Assembly (NCBI GenBank): GCA_963707555.1
Contig: CAVPQM010000030.1
Span: 124,001-188,000, forward strand
Source of the DNA: JAFAFN01 sp963707555
GTDB taxonomy: Bacteria > Actinomycetota > Acidimicrobiia > Acidimicrobiales > Microtrichaceae
Reading direction: 5' to 3'
DNA length: 64,000 bases
Shown here: positions 45,086 to 56,173 of the stretch, in pieces
How positions within the stretch are numbered: position 1 is the first letter of the stretch
Layout: each line of letters starts with the position of its first letter
Notes under the pieces: model-generated
Told to the model about the DNA's origin: nothing
The model's database searches: none
What the model saw: only the letters and a program-made list of their open reading frames with translations
Made by a program: the position numbers and the translations under genes

Positions 45086-47019
45086 ATGGTGGACTCACCC
45101 GACACGCCCGATCCGTCCGTTGCTGCGAAGCGTCCTGCACGGGTGACGACGGTGAGCGAGGCGCGCGCCGCGGCCGCGAATGCAGCGTCCGCCAGGAAGG
45201 CTCCCGCCCGGAAGTCGGTCCCGAAGAAGGCAGCCTCGAAGAAGGCGGCCCCGAAGAAGGCGGCCCCGAAGAAGGCGGCCCCGAAGAAGGTCGCCTCGAA
45301 GGCCCCAGCGAGGAAGGCGTCGGTCACGAACGCTCCCGCCAAGAAGGCTCCCGCCAAGAAGGCTCCCGCCAAGAAGGCTCCCGCCAAGAAGGTCGGGGCG
45401 ACGACCCCGGTGGCGCGGGTCGCAGCCAGCGCCGAGCTGGTCGACACGACGGTCGCCTCACAGCTGGACCCATCGGTCTCGCAGCAGCCGGTCGCGGACC
45501 GGGCGGACCGGGCGGACTTGGCGGACCGGGCACCGGCGACCGCGGCTCCCGCGGCTGCCCCGAAGAAGGCTGCTCCGAAGAAGGTCTCGGCGAAGAAGAC
45601 CGTCCCGAAGAAGGTCTCGGCGAAGGAGACCGTCCCGAAGAAGGCTCTCCAGAAGGAGACCGCCCCGAAGAAGGCTGACGTGAAGAAGGTGCCGTCGGCG
45701 CCGACCCCGGCGGCGCGTCGGGCGGGCGAGGACGGCCCGGTGCTGACACTCGTCCCCGATCCCGTCGACGCACCCGAGAAGTCGACCGCGCCGGTCACCT
45801 CCGGCCTGGCCCGCCGCAGCGCCGACCCCGACGGACGCGTCCAGAGCGACCGTTGGGCCGTGTGCGCGTCGATCACCGAGGAGCTGCTCAACGACATCGT
45901 GCTCATGGCCGTCGGCGCAGGGATCGCGCTCGAGCCGCTCGACACGACCGTCGCGCTGCCCGGCATGGGCGATGTCGACGTGCGTCTGGCGACTCACCGT
46001 CACCGGTGGTCAGCTCGACCTGCGCGCCGACGACGACGGGCGTGCCAGGGTGGTCGTGCGCGCCGACGGCGAGGTCTCCAGTCGATCGACCAACTACGAC
46101 GGCGACGTCGCCGAGGGATCGGCCGGCACCCCGGCCGTCGGGTTGCCCACGCCGCCCGCGCCGATCCCCGTGCGGGTCGAGGCGTTGGTCACGCCCTTCG
46201 TCGAGCTCGGTGAGACCGGTGGCGCTGCGGGACTCGACCTGCGCAGCGCGGAGCTCGTCTCGCTGTCGACCGACCCGGATGCGCCGGTACCCGACGGGCG
46301 TCGACCCGGCGACGTGGGCAGGCATCCTCCAGATGTTCGGCATGGTCTTCGCCGTGCTCGGCGGCGGTCTGTTCGAGTCGCTGGGTGAGCACGTCGGGCG
46401 CGCCGAGGTGGCGTTGCCCGACGACGTCGCCGACATCCTGAGGTCGCTCGGCGTCGCTCCGGGCGCCGGTGACGTGAAGGTCTCCTCGGGACTGTTGACC
46501 GTCGGCCTGCCGGCCGCGGAGTCGGTGCGGGGCCGCGCGCTGCCCGTCCCGATCGCCGGCAAGCGGGTCGGCCTCGGTGTGGCGAGCTCGCTGGTCGACG
46601 GGATCTGCCATCTGCTGATCGAGCGGGTCGCCGGCGATCTGCCGCTGCCCTTCGAGATCGACGTCGACCTGGGGGAGCAGCAGGTCGGCGGACGCCTGCG
46701 GCAGTCGCGGCTGTTCCCGGTGAACTTCCCCGACCTGCGCACCGCGCTGCGCACCGAGATCCGGCCGCGCCTGCTGCGAGGACGCCTCGAGCTGTCGGTC
46801 CAGTCGGCGTACCTCGAGCTGCCCCCGGCGCTCCCGTCGATCTTCAACCACGTGTCGCGTCGCCTGGGTGACCTGGTCTCGCTCGCCCCGGTGCGGGTGC
46901 GCCTGCCCTCGACGATCCAGCTGCCGATCATCCCCGACAGCACCGACACCATCGGGATCGAGATCGACGACCTGAGCGTGACGACCGACGGCCTCGGAGT
47001 CGTGGTCGGTCTCGCGTGA
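45086..47019 (+). CDS. Ala/Lys-rich repeat protein fused to unassigned C-terminal domain (two frame breaks)
   Basis: About 644 residues. The first 200 are a histone-H1-like Ala/Lys/Pro region with APAKKAPAKK and APKKAAPKK repeats (about 38-105 and 155-201). The remaining 400 residues form a beta-rich domain pair with similar halves (WRLTVTGGQLDLR...; LPFEIDVDLGEQQVGG...) resembling lipid-binding DUF2993/LmeA-like proteins; I cannot assign it firmly. No signal peptide is seen. Two extra bases break the frame near 45985 and 46295. The GTG of the phosphatase overlaps its stop. Confidence 0.65.
45245..45289. repeat. Three 15-base coding repeats
   Basis: Unit GCGGCCCCGAAGAAG, three exact copies, coding Ala-Ala/Pro-Lys-Lys runs. 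Intragenic, no spacers. Confidence 0.85.
45332..45391. repeat. Four 15-base coding repeats
   Basis: Unit GCTCCCGCCAAGAAG, four exact copies, coding Ala-Pro-Ala-Lys-Lys. Confidence 0.85.
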
Positions 47020-47799
47020 CCAGCCCGTCGGTCGCCTCGCTGCGGCCCCGCTTCGCACGAGAAGGCATCTTCAACATCCGAGACCTGGGCGGCATCGAGC
47101 TCGCTGACGGCGCGGTGGTCGCCCCGGGTCGACTGATCAGGGCCGACGCCCTGCATCGGGCGACGTTCACCGCGCCATTGCTGAGCGACCTGCGGGTCGT
47201 CCGGGTTCTCGACCTGCGCGACGAACGCGAACGTGAGGCCTCGGGCGTGCTCGACGCTGCGGCGATCGACGTGGTGCACCACCCGGTGCTCGACCCGACG
47301 TTCACCTGGCACGACGCCGAGCACCCCGAGCCGGCCACGCTGCTCGCACATCGCTACCGGGTGATCCTCGACTCGTTCTCGCCGCGGTTCGTCGGCGCCC
47401 TCGAGTCGATCGCGGCCGACGTTCGACGGCGACGACACCGCCGCGGTCGCGTACCACTGCGCGGTCGGCAAGGACCGTACGGGACTGCTGACCGCCCTCG
47501 TGCTCGACGTGCTCGGCGCGTCCGACGAGGCGATCGTCGCCGACTACGTGCGCTCGGGCCGTGCGACCGCCGTGCAGGTCAACTGGCTGTGGAGCTTCGG
47601 CATGCCCCAGGGCGACACCACCGACGAGGAGCTCGCCACCGGTGTCTGGTCGGCGCGACCCGAGACGATGGCGACCACGCTCCGCTGGCTCGACGACGAG
47701 CACGGGGGAGCCCGTCGGTACCTCGAAGCGGCAGGTCTGCCCACCGAGGTGTTCGACACCCTCGTTCGCACGCTCGCGGCGTCGGCGGTACGGGGCTAG
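47016..47799 (+). CDS. Tyrosine-protein phosphatase family protein (one frame break)
   Basis: About 260 residues of the bacterial tyrosine/lipid phosphatase group (MptpB-like). The front carries NIRDLGGIEL, RADALHRA and LDLRDEREREA; the catalytic loop is YHCAVGKDRTG with the nucleophilic Cys and the Arg. One extra base near 47421 breaks the frame just before that loop. The GTG start overlaps the preceding stop. Secretion is not indicated. Confidence 0.85.
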
Positions 47800-47842
47800 C
47801 TTCGGCGGATCGCACCACGTCGTGCGCCGAGGAGGGACCCAC

Positions 47843-48298
47843 ATGCTGAAGGCCGGCGACACCGTCCAGGACTTCACCGCTGTCGACCAGACGGGCGAAC
47901 AGGTCACGCTGTCGGGTCTGCTGGAGCAGGGACCGGTCGTGCTGTTCTTCTACCCGAAGGCGATGACCACGGGCTGCACCAAGGAGTCGTGCCACTTCCG
48001 GGACATCGGCGCCGAGTTCGCCGAGCTCGGCGCGCAGCGCGTCGGCATCTCGGCCGACAAGGTCGACAAGCAGGCGGCGTTCGACGAGAAGCACGGTCTC
48101 GGGTACCCGCTGCTGTCGGACCCGGACCGCGTCGTGGCCGCGGCCTTCGGGGTGAAGCGACCCGGCCCGATCATGAACAAGCGCGCCACGTTCGTGATCG
48201 ACACGGACCGCAAGGTGCTGGCCGCGATCAGCTCCGAGCTGAACATGGACCTGCACGCGGACGAGGCCCTCGGCGTGCTGCGCGCAGCTCGGGGCTGA
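47843..48298 (+). CDS. bcp: Peroxiredoxin, BCP/PrxQ type
   Basis: A 151-residue thiol peroxidase. Peroxidatic cysteine in KAMTTGCTKESCHFRD at about residue 41 with the resolving cysteine five residues later, the PrxQ alpha arrangement. Cis-proline and the RATFVIDTDRKV strand are in place. It reduces hydroperoxides with thioredoxin. GGAGGGACC before the ATG gives a good ribosome site. Intact frame. Confidence 0.93.
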   Translation: MLKAGDTVQDFTAVDQTGEQVTLSGLLEQGPVVLFFYPKAMTTGCTKESCHFRDIGAEFAELGAQRVGISADKVDKQAAFDEKHGLGYPLLSDPDRVVAAAFGVKRPGPIMNKRATFVIDTDRKVLAAISSELNMDLHADEALGVLRAARG

Positions 48299-48307
48299 CG
48301 CACCGCA

Positions 48308-51300
48308 GTGGACCCGACCCCGAGCGCCGCCCTGACCGATCCGACGGTCACGGGCTCCGGCCGCCTGCCCGCACGAGCCCCGTTCGTCCCGCATCCCGAC
48401 GCGGACTCGGCACGCGGTGACCAGCCGTCGCCGTGGTGGGCGAGCCTGGACGGGACGTGGCGTTTCGAGCTGCTCGACAGCCCCCACGACCTGACCGAGG
48501 CGATGGTGGCGCCGTCCACCGACGACTCGCACTGGGCGACCATCGAGGTGCCCGGGGCGTGGACGCTGCAACCGGCCGGTGCACGGGACCGACCTCACTA
48601 CACGAACGTCATCATGCCGTTCGACCTGGAACCGCCCTCCGTGCCGGAGCACAACCCCACGGGTGTCCATCGCCGCACGGTCACGGTCCCCAGGGCGTGG
48701 AAGGGGCGACGTGTCGTGCTGCGCGTCGGCGCGGCGGAGTCGCTGCTGCAGGTCTGGGTCGACGGTCGCTTCGTCGGCGCCGGCACCGACTCCCGTCTCC
48801 CGAACGAGTTCGACATCACCGAGCACGTCCGTCCCGGGCGGCGCTGCACCCTGGCGCTCGTCGTGTCGAAGTGGTCGGCTGCGACCTGGCTCGAGGACCA
48901 GGACCAGTGGTGGCACGGCGGCATCCAGCGCAGCGTCTCGTGGCACTCGACAGCACCGTCGCACCTCGAGGGCGTGCAGTTGCTGCCCGGCCTGGTCGGC
49001 GGCTCGACCGGTTCGCTGCAGATCGACGTGGTCGCGAACGGTCCGCTGCGGCGCGAACCCGGCTGGACCACCGAGGTCGTCGTCGAGACGCTCCGCGGAC
49101 GCCGACTCGCGACGACCGGTCCGCTCGACGTGCCCACCTGGGACGCGTCGAGCGAGGCGGCGCAGCTGCTCTCGGGCATGTTCGTCGAACCGGGTGTGGT
49201 GCGGACCCGACTCGAGATCCCCGGCATCGAGCCCTGGTCGCACGAGTCGCCGCAGCGCTACCGGGTGCTCACGTCGCTCAGCGACCCCGACGGTCACGTC
49301 GTCGAGGTGAACGTCGTGCCTCACCGGCTTCCGGTCGCTCGAGGTGCGCGACAACGAGCTGCTGATCAACGGCGCGCCGGTGCTGATCCATGGGGTGAAC
49401 CTGCACGAGCACGACCCGAAGCTCGGTCGCGTCGCCGAGCGAGGCGCTCACCAGGACCGACCTGCTGCTCATGAAGGCGCACCACCTGAACGCGGTCCGG
49501 GCAGCCCACTACCCCCATGACGAGCACCTGGCCGAGCTGTGCGACGAGCTCGGTCTGTACCTGGTCGACGAGGCGAACGTCGAGGCCCACTCGCGGCAGT
49601 GCTCGCTCGTGCACGACCCTCGCTACGGCTCAGCGATCGTCGAGCGTGTCGAGCGGATGGTCCGGCGCGACCAGCACCACCCGAGCATCATCATGTGGTC
49701 GCTGGGCAACGAGTCCGGCGACGGCGCGGCGCATGACGCCGCGGCGGCATGGGTGCGACGCCACGACCCGACCCGGCCGGTGCACTACGAGGGTCCACTG
49801 ATGCACGACCTGTACGCCGAGGCGCCGGCGACCGACATCGTGTGCCCGATGTACTCGTCGATCGACGACATCGTGGCGTGGGCGAGCTCGGGCCGCGACA
49901 CCCGGCGACCGCTGATCCTGTGCGAGTACTCCCACGCCATGGGCAACTCGAACGGCTCGCTGTCGGACTACTGGGAGGCGTTCGAGTCGACCCACGGACT
50001 GCAGGGCGGGTTCATCTGGGAGTGGCTCGAACACGGGTTGGCCCTGCCGGGCACGGGCCCCGGCGGTCGTCCCGTGTGGGGCTACGGCGGCGACTTCGAC
50101 GACACGCCCAACGACGGCAACTTCGTCTGCGACGGGCTCGTGTCGGCCGACCGCGTCCCGCACCCGGCCATGGAAGAGGTGCGTTTCCTGGGTCGCCCGG
50201 TCGGCGTCGCGTGGCGCGACGACCGCCGGCGTCGACTCGTGGTCACGAACCGGCGCTGGTTCTCGGGCATCGACGACCTGACGGCCACGTGGCGACTGCT
50301 GGTCGACGGCGCCGAGGTGGCCAGCGGCTCGACTCGACGTGGCGCCGGTGGCACCCCGGGCCTCGGTCGAGGTGCCCTCTCCGATCTCGAGGCGTCGGGT
50401 GCCGGAGGGCAGCGAGGCGCACCTCGAGCTCACCTGGTCGGCCCGCCGGGCGACGCCGTGGGCACGCGCCGGCGCGGTGGTCGCGATCGAGCAGCTGCCG
50501 GTGGCATCACCGGCCGCCGAGCGCGCCACTCCGGTCGCAGCCGGCACGGTGGGAGCGCTCGCTCCTGACGCCGATCTCTGGGACCCGGAACGCTGGCAGC
50601 CGACGGTCTTCAGGGCGTTGACCGACAACGACGGCATCCGCATCGGGTGGATGCGCGGCTCGTCGGCCAGCTGGGTCGTTGGGTCGACCAGCAGGGCCTG
50701 GACCGCTGCGAGTGGGTCGACGGTCCCTCACGTCGTCGCCGTCGGGGCGACGACACGGTGACCACCTCGACGGGCGAGCTGATCGCGACGGGCGCAGCGA
50801 CGCCGGTGCGGGTCACCCGGCGGATCACCGAGACGCCCGGCGGCTGGGCGCACCTCGAGGTACGAGCTCGTCGTGCCCGAGGAGTTGTCGGACCCACCGC
50901 GGGTCGGCCTCGAGTGGCGGTTGTCCGGCCACCTCGAGGCACTCGAGTGGTTCGGCGACGGACCGCACGAGACCTACCCGGACCGTCGTGCGTCGGCCAG
51001 GGTCGGTCGCTGGTCGACGACGGTGAGCGACACCTACGTCGACTACGTGTTGCCCCAGGAGCACGGACACCGCACCGGTCTCCGCTGGCTGGCGCTGGCA
51101 CCGACGCGTCCGAACCGCGGCACTGGGCTGCTGGTGGTCGCCGACGAGCGCAGCGGCACCTCGCTCGGCTTCTCGGCCCGACATCTCTCCGACGCGCAGC
51201 TGTGGGACGCACGCCACACCAGCGACCTGGAGCCATCGACCGGGACGACGTACCTCTCGCTCGACGCGGCGCAACGCGGCCTGGGCACCGGGTCGTGCGG

Positions 51301-51433
51301 TCCCGACGCGCTCGACCGCTACCGGATCCCCGCCGGGCGTCATCGCATCGGCGTGTGGGTCACGGCCTTCGATCCTCGCCTCGTGGACGTCGCCGACCTC
51401 GTCGCTCACCAGAGATCTGCCTCGTCCCGCTGA
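48308..51433 (+). CDS. GH2 beta-galactosidase (frame broken at five points)
   Basis: About 1040 residues of a LacZ-type glycoside hydrolase family 2 enzyme, hydrolysing terminal beta-galactosides. Jelly-roll domain with DGTWRFELL and WWHGGIQRSV, GFRSLEVRDNELLINGAPVLIHGVN at the barrel entrance, the acid/base Glu in SLGNESGDG, the nucleophile Glu in LCEYSHAMGNSNG, and a C-terminal small-chain domain (FGDGPHETYPDR, THADL-like tail). Extra bases lie near 49319, 49440, 50335 and 50860; near 50646 one base is missing or two are extra. The 49319 site falls between residues of a conserved GFRS approach. GTG 48308 is ten bases after the bcp stop. Confidence 0.88.
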
Positions 51434-51447
51434 ATTCCGTCCCCGCT

Positions 51448-51497
51448 GAATTCCGTCCCGGAATCGAGGTGATCACGTCGATGTCGAGACGGAATTC
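51448..51497. repeat. 50-bp palindromic element, copy 2
   Basis: Starts GAATTCCGTC, GTGATCAC at offset 22, ends GACGGAATTC; identical layout and length to the element at 25980-26029. An extra GAATTCCGTC lies at 51432-51441, overlapping the beta-galactosidase stop codon. It separates convergent genes again. Confidence 0.88.
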
Positions 51498-51500
51498 GGG

Positions 51501-52802
51501 TCAGCGGCCGATCGCGTCGGCGTCGGCGCGCAGGCCCGCCCGCAGGTCGGGATGTGCGATGTCGACCAGCAGGTGCGCCCGTTCGCGCACGGTGCGGCCC
51601 TTGAGCTCGGCGGCACCGTGCTCGGTGATCACCACATCGACCTGGTGCCGCGGTGTCGTCACCACCATCGGGTGCAACGACGATGTGATCCGGGAACGCA
51701 GCTCGCCGTCGACGAGGCTCGACGAGCGCAGGCAGAGCAACGAACGATCGTCGCTCTGCAGACCCGCGCCTGCCAGGAAGTCCTCGTGGCCGCCGGTGCC
51801 CGAGTACTGCCGGCCGTTGACCGTGTCGGCGGCGACCTGGCCGTACAGGTCGACAGCGGTCGCCCCGTTGACCGACACGAAGTCGCGGTTCTCGGCGATG
51901 GTGTCACCGCTGTTCACGACGTCGACGGGCAGGAACCGCACGGCGTCGTTGCCGTCGAGCCAGGCGTAGAGCTCCGGTGTGCCGGCCGCGAAGGTCGTCA
52001 CCGAGAAGCCCTCGAAGATGCCCTTGTGGGCGTTGGTGACCTTGCCCGAGCGGTGCAGCCTCATCAGCCCATTGGTGAACATCTCGGAGTGCACGCCGTA
52101 GTCGCCGCCGGGACCCTCGGCGAGCTCGGTCGCGATGATCGACGGGATCGCGCCGATGCCGGTCTGCAGGGTGGCGCCGTCGGCGATGTAGCGGAGGGCG
52201 ATCTCGGCGATCGCGACGTCGATGTCGTCGGCCACCGCGTCGGCCAGGTCGACGGGCGCGGCGTCGGTGCCGACGAGCACGTCGATCTCGTCGAGGTGCA
52301 GGCGGTGGGGGTGATCCGGCATCAGGCCGAACGTGCGTGGGAAGTGCGGGGAGTGCTCGACGATCAGCAGCCGGTCGGGGTCGGCGCCGGCGCGGTGCAG
52401 CTCGTCGACGGTGGCTCCCGCGTGCAGCGACAGGCTGCACCAGCCGTCCTCGTCGGGCGGTGCTGCGGCGGTGGCCATGATCCGGGGACGCAGCTGCTCG
52501 ATGATCGGCGCGAAGCGGCGGAAGTCGGCGGGCACGTACTCGATGTCCGCGCCGCTGTCGCGCAGGAACCGTTCGGCCGGACCGAAGAACCCGGAGCGGT
52601 AGTGCACCGCGGGGTTGGTGAAGACGGCGTAGAGGTCGGTCAGCAGCGCGCCGAACATCTGCAGGTCGACCCAGTCGTCGCGTTCGCCGAGTGCGTGCAG
52701 GAACCCGCCGGGGTGGGCAGGGCCCAGCCCGACCGCGAGCGTGTCGGTCGGACGGACGAAGGCGACCGCCTCGGCGGCGGTGGCGACACGGTGCAGAGCC
52801 AT
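51501..52802 (-). CDS. Acetyl-CoA hydrolase/4-hydroxybutyrate CoA-transferase family enzyme
   Basis: A 433-residue family I CoA-transferase. GIGAIPSIIATELAEG holds the glycine-rich site and VHSEMFTNGLMRL the catalytic glutamate region; GQVAADTVNGRQYSGTGGHEDF and VVITEHGAAELKGRT are the usual C-terminal motifs. Transfers CoA between acyl-CoA and an acid (acetate, hydroxybutyrate or succinate). It is divergent from an acyl-CoA ligase, fitting a shared acid-activation theme. ATG 52802 gives the normal N-terminus. Confidence 0.88.
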   Translation of the reverse strand: MALHRVATAAEAVAFVRPTDTLAVGLGPAHPGGFLHALGERDDWVDLQMFGALLTDLYAVFTNPAVHYRSGFFGPAERFLRDSGADIEYVPADFRRFAPIIEQLRPRIMATAAAPPDEDGWCSLSLHAGATVDELHRAGADPDRLLIVEHSPHFPRTFGLMPDHPHRLHLDEIDVLVGTDAAPVDLADAVADDIDVAIAEIALRYIADGATLQTGIGAIPSIIATELAEGPGGDYGVHSEMFTNGLMRLHRSGKVTNAHKGIFEGFSVTTFAAGTPELYAWLDGNDAVRFLPVDVVNSGDTIAENRDFVSVNGATAVDLYGQVAADTVNGRQYSGTGGHEDFLAGAGLQSDDRSLLCLRSSSLVDGELRSRITSSLHPMVVTTPRHQVDVVITEHGAAELKGRTVRERAHLLVDIAHPDLRAGLRADADAIGR

Positions 52803-52923
52803 CCGGGTTCCTCTCGGTGCGTGGTCCAACCGGACCGTATCGTTCGAGCAGTGCCGCTCCTGGCCATACCCTGCACGGGAGAACCGGAGCGACGACGGCA
52901 CGGTGCGAACCGCAAGGGGCAAC

Positions 52924-54614
52924 ATGGCAGAGGGTGTGGTGCAGGACACGAACGCGACGGTCTCGAACCTGGCGACGGTGTGGGAGCTGGTCGCGGCGAC
53001 CGTGCCGGACGCTGATGCCCTGATCCACGCCACCCCGGAGCCGCTCGTGCGGTCCTGGCGCGAGTTCGAGTCGCGTGCCGCTCGACTGGCTGCACACCTG
53101 GGGGAGCAGGGAGTGGGCGTGGACTCGAAGGTCGCGATCCACCTCTACAACGGGCCCGAGTACCTCGAGACGACCTTCGCCGCGTTCAAGGCGCGGGCCG
53201 TGCCGGTGAACGTGAACTACCGCTACCTCGAACACGAGCTCGAGTACCTGCTACGACAACTCCGATGCCGAGGCGGTGGTCTTCTCGGCCGAGTTCGCGT
53301 CGCGGATCGCGGCGGTCCGCGACCGGTTGCCACGGCTCACCACCTACCTGTGCGTCGGTGCGGACGACGAGCACCCGCTGCCCGAGTGGGCGGAGGACTA
53401 CGAGGCCGTGCTCGCATCGACCGAACCCGCGCCGCCGATCGACCGGTCGGGCGACGACCTGTGGTTCCTCTACACCGGCGGGACCACCGGCATGCCCAAG
53501 GGCGTGATGTGGCCGCATCGCAGCCTGCTGGGCACCACGTCCGCGACGTTCTCGGTGATCAAGGTGCCGGTCCCGTCGACGGCCGGTGAGGTGGTCGAGG
53601 CGGCGACCACGTTCCACGACCGAGGCCGTGCCGTGCGGCTGCTGCCAGCGGCACCGCTGATGCACGGCACGTCGTCCATCACTTCGCTCGCGGTGCTGTC
53701 CGCCGGCGGCTGCGTGGTGACGCTGCCGTCTCGATCCTTCGACGGCGACGAGTTGTGCCGTGCCGTGCAGGACCACCGAGTCAGCCAGCTCACGATCGTG
53801 GGTGACGCCTTCGCGAAGCCGATGCTCGCCGCGCTCGAACGCGCCGCGCGAGCACGCTGAGCCCTACGACCTGAGCTCGCTCAAGGTGATCGTGTCGTCG
53901 GGTGTCATGTGGTCCCAGGAGACCAAGGACGAGCTGCTCACCTGGTGTCACGCGGTTCTCGCCGACACGCTCGGTTCGTCCGAGGGCGTCGGGTTCGCGA
54001 GCTCCGTCGCCCGCGCCGGCCAACCGGCACGGACCGCACGGTTCGCCCTGGGCGAGCACGCGCAGGTCTTCGCCGAGGACGGCCACGCGGTGGTGCCCGG
54101 CTCGGGTGAGCGGGGCCTGCTCGCCGTCGGCGGCCCGATCCCCGTCGGCTACTACAAGGACGAGTCGAAGACCGCGGGGACCTTCCGCACGTTCGCCGGG
54201 CGGGTCTGGTCGGTCCCGGGTGACTTCGCCACCGTCGAGGCGGACGGCACGATCGTGCTGCTGGGTCGTGGCTCGGCGTGCATCAACACCGCCGGCGAGA
54301 AGGTCTACCCCGAAGAGGTCGAAGAGGCGCTGAAGACCCACCCGGCCGTGCACGACGCCAACGTGGTCGGTCTGCCCGACGAGAAGTGGGGGCAGTCGGT
54401 GACGGCGGTGGTGTCACTCACCGGCGGGGCAGCACAGCCCGACGAGGCAGCGCTGGTCGACGAGGCAGGGCTGATCGCGTGGGTCAAGGAGCGTCTGGCG
54501 GGCTACAAGTGCCCGAAGCGCATCGTCGTGGTCGACCACGTGCAGCGTGGCCCGAACGGCAAGCCCGACTACCGCTGGGCGACCGACGTGGCGACCCGGG
54601 CGACCGCCGGCTGA
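52924..54614 (+). CDS. FadD-type acyl-CoA ligase (two frame breaks)
   Basis: About 563 residues of an AMP-forming ligase that activates a fatty or steroid-derived acid to its CoA ester. Phosphate loop YTGGTTGMPKGVMWPH near residue 180, SSGVMWS and LGSSEGVGF in the core, DFATVEADGTIVLLGRG and the hinge, and the catalytic lysine near the end in VQRGPNGKPDYR. Two extra bases break the frame near 53251 and 53849. Together with the acyl-CoA dehydrogenase at 34.4 kb it points to lipid or sterol degradation, but the two are not clustered. Confidence 0.88.
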
Positions 54615-54759
54615 GCCTCCGCCCGACTCCCGGCCGGACCCCGTCCGACCGGCAGCGTGTCGCCGCTCGGACGAACGACCGCCGCGCAACCACTGCTGGG
54701 AGTAGGGTCGCTGGTGTTGCGCCGAGCCGGGGGGCTTGCGGTGCACGGAGGGGTGGATC

Positions 54760-56133
54760 ATGAAGCGTCTCGTGACGGTGGTCGTGGCGGTGGCTGCGCT
54801 GTTCGCAGCATCGTGCGGAGCGTCGGGCGACAACGCCGACCCTGAACCCGATGAGACGACGACCACCGAGGCGGGCGGTGGCGGCGACGCCGCAGGGTTC
54901 CCCGACATCGAGGGTCCGCTGTGCGGCGAAGGTGACTTCACGGTCCAGGCCGACGAGGCGGGGGCGGGGGCCGACGCGCTGCACCTCGGGGTCACCAACG
55001 ACCGCAGCTCCGACATCAGGCCGGGTCTCAACAAGATGATGTACGACACCGCCGTCGCGTTCGCCGGGTGGTGCAACGAACAGGGTGGCATCGGTGGGCT
55101 GCCGATCGAGGTCGTCGACCTCGACGCCGCGCTGTTCAACGTCGAGGCGGTCATGACCACCGCCTGCACCGACGTGTTCGCACTCGTCGGCGGCGGCCTC
55201 GCCCAGGACCAGCTGCAGTTCTCCGGCAAAGAGGGCAGCGACATCCTGAAGTGCGGGCTGATCGACATCCCCGGGTTCGCGGTGTCGGCCCAGAAGGCCG
55301 ACTCCGAGGGCCAGGTGCAGCCGATCCCGAACCCGGGCAACTCGGTGAACAACACGTGGTTCCGCGACTTCGAGGTCGTCGATCCGGAGAATGCGAAGAG
55401 CTGGTCCGTGCTCTGGGGCGAGCTGCCCGCATTGGAGCTCGTGAAGGACAAGTACCAGGCCGCTGTCGCGGATGTCGGCGGAATGGAGGACGTCGGCGAG
55501 CAGTCCTATCCGGCCACCGGTGCGGCCGACTGGACGCCGCTCGTGCAGCGGATGATCGGCGACGGAGCGACGACGTTCAGCTGGGTCGGCGAGGTCGAGA
55601 ACCTGACGTCGTTCCTCAAGTCGGCTCGTGAGCAGCGCTGGGAGGGCACCCCACTGCTCGAGACGAACATGTACGACCCGAAGCTCTCGTCCTCGCCGAG
55701 CGCCGAGGGTGCGGTCCTGCGCATGGGGCTGCACTCACTCGAAGAGGCCGACGAGTGGCCGGCGATCCAGCAGTACCTCGACATCCTCGACGAGCACGTC
55801 ACCGACGGCGACGTCGGCGCGCTCGGCATCCAGGCGATGTCGGCGTGGCTGCTCTTCACCGTCGCCGCGAACGCCTGCGGCGAGGAGAACGACGGCGTGC
55901 TCGATCGTGCGTGCATCCTCGAGCAGGCGGCCGCGGTCGAGGACTGGACCGGTGGCGGTCTGCACTCCCCGCAGGACCCGGAGCCTGCAGGCGAAGCGGT
56001 CGCGAGCCCGTGCGGCATGTTGCTCGTGGTGAAGGACGGGACCTTCGAGCGCCTCTACCCCGAACTCGGCGGAGAGAACGATGACGCCGACGGCTTCCAC
56101 TGCCCCGACGACGGTGTGACGGTGCTGGACTGA
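54760..56133 (+). CDS. Substrate-binding lipoprotein, Peripla_BP_6-like
   Basis: A 457-residue exported binding protein. Signal peptide with lipobox AASC (cysteine about residue 19), an acidic Thr/Gly spacer, then the type I periplasmic-binding fold as in branched-chain amino acid or urea/amide binding proteins: FAGWCNEQGGIGGLPIEVVDLD, DVFALVGGGLAQDQ, TGAADWTPLVQRMIGDGATTF. Cysteine pairs (WCNEQ, TACTDV, KCGLI) suggest disulfides. No permease or ATPase genes follow, so it may use a distant transporter or act as a sensor. GGAGGGGTGG precedes the ATG. Confidence 0.83.
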   Translation: MKRLVTVVVAVAALFAASCGASGDNADPEPDETTTTEAGGGGDAAGFPDIEGPLCGEGDFTVQADEAGAGADALHLGVTNDRSSDIRPGLNKMMYDTAVAFAGWCNEQGGIGGLPIEVVDLDAALFNVEAVMTTACTDVFALVGGGLAQDQLQFSGKEGSDILKCGLIDIPGFAVSAQKADSEGQVQPIPNPGNSVNNTWFRDFEVVDPENAKSWSVLWGELPALELVKDKYQAAVADVGGMEDVGEQSYPATGAADWTPLVQRMIGDGATTFSWVGEVENLTSFLKSAREQRWEGTPLLETNMYDPKLSSSPSAEGAVLRMGLHSLEEADEWPAIQQYLDILDEHVTDGDVGALGIQAMSAWLLFTVAANACGEENDGVLDRACILEQAAAVEDWTGGGLHSPQDPEPAGEAVASPCGMLLVVKDGTFERLYPELGGENDDADGFHCPDDGVTVLD

Positions 56134-56166
56134 CAGCCGACGCCGACGGCTTCCACTGCCCCGACG
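56083..56166. repeat. 28-base direct repeat across binding-protein stop
   Basis: Copies at 56083-56110 and 56139-56166 (offset 56). The first codes the C-terminus DADGFHCPDD; the second lies after the stop. Confidence 0.85.
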
Positions 56167-56173
56167 GTCGGTC

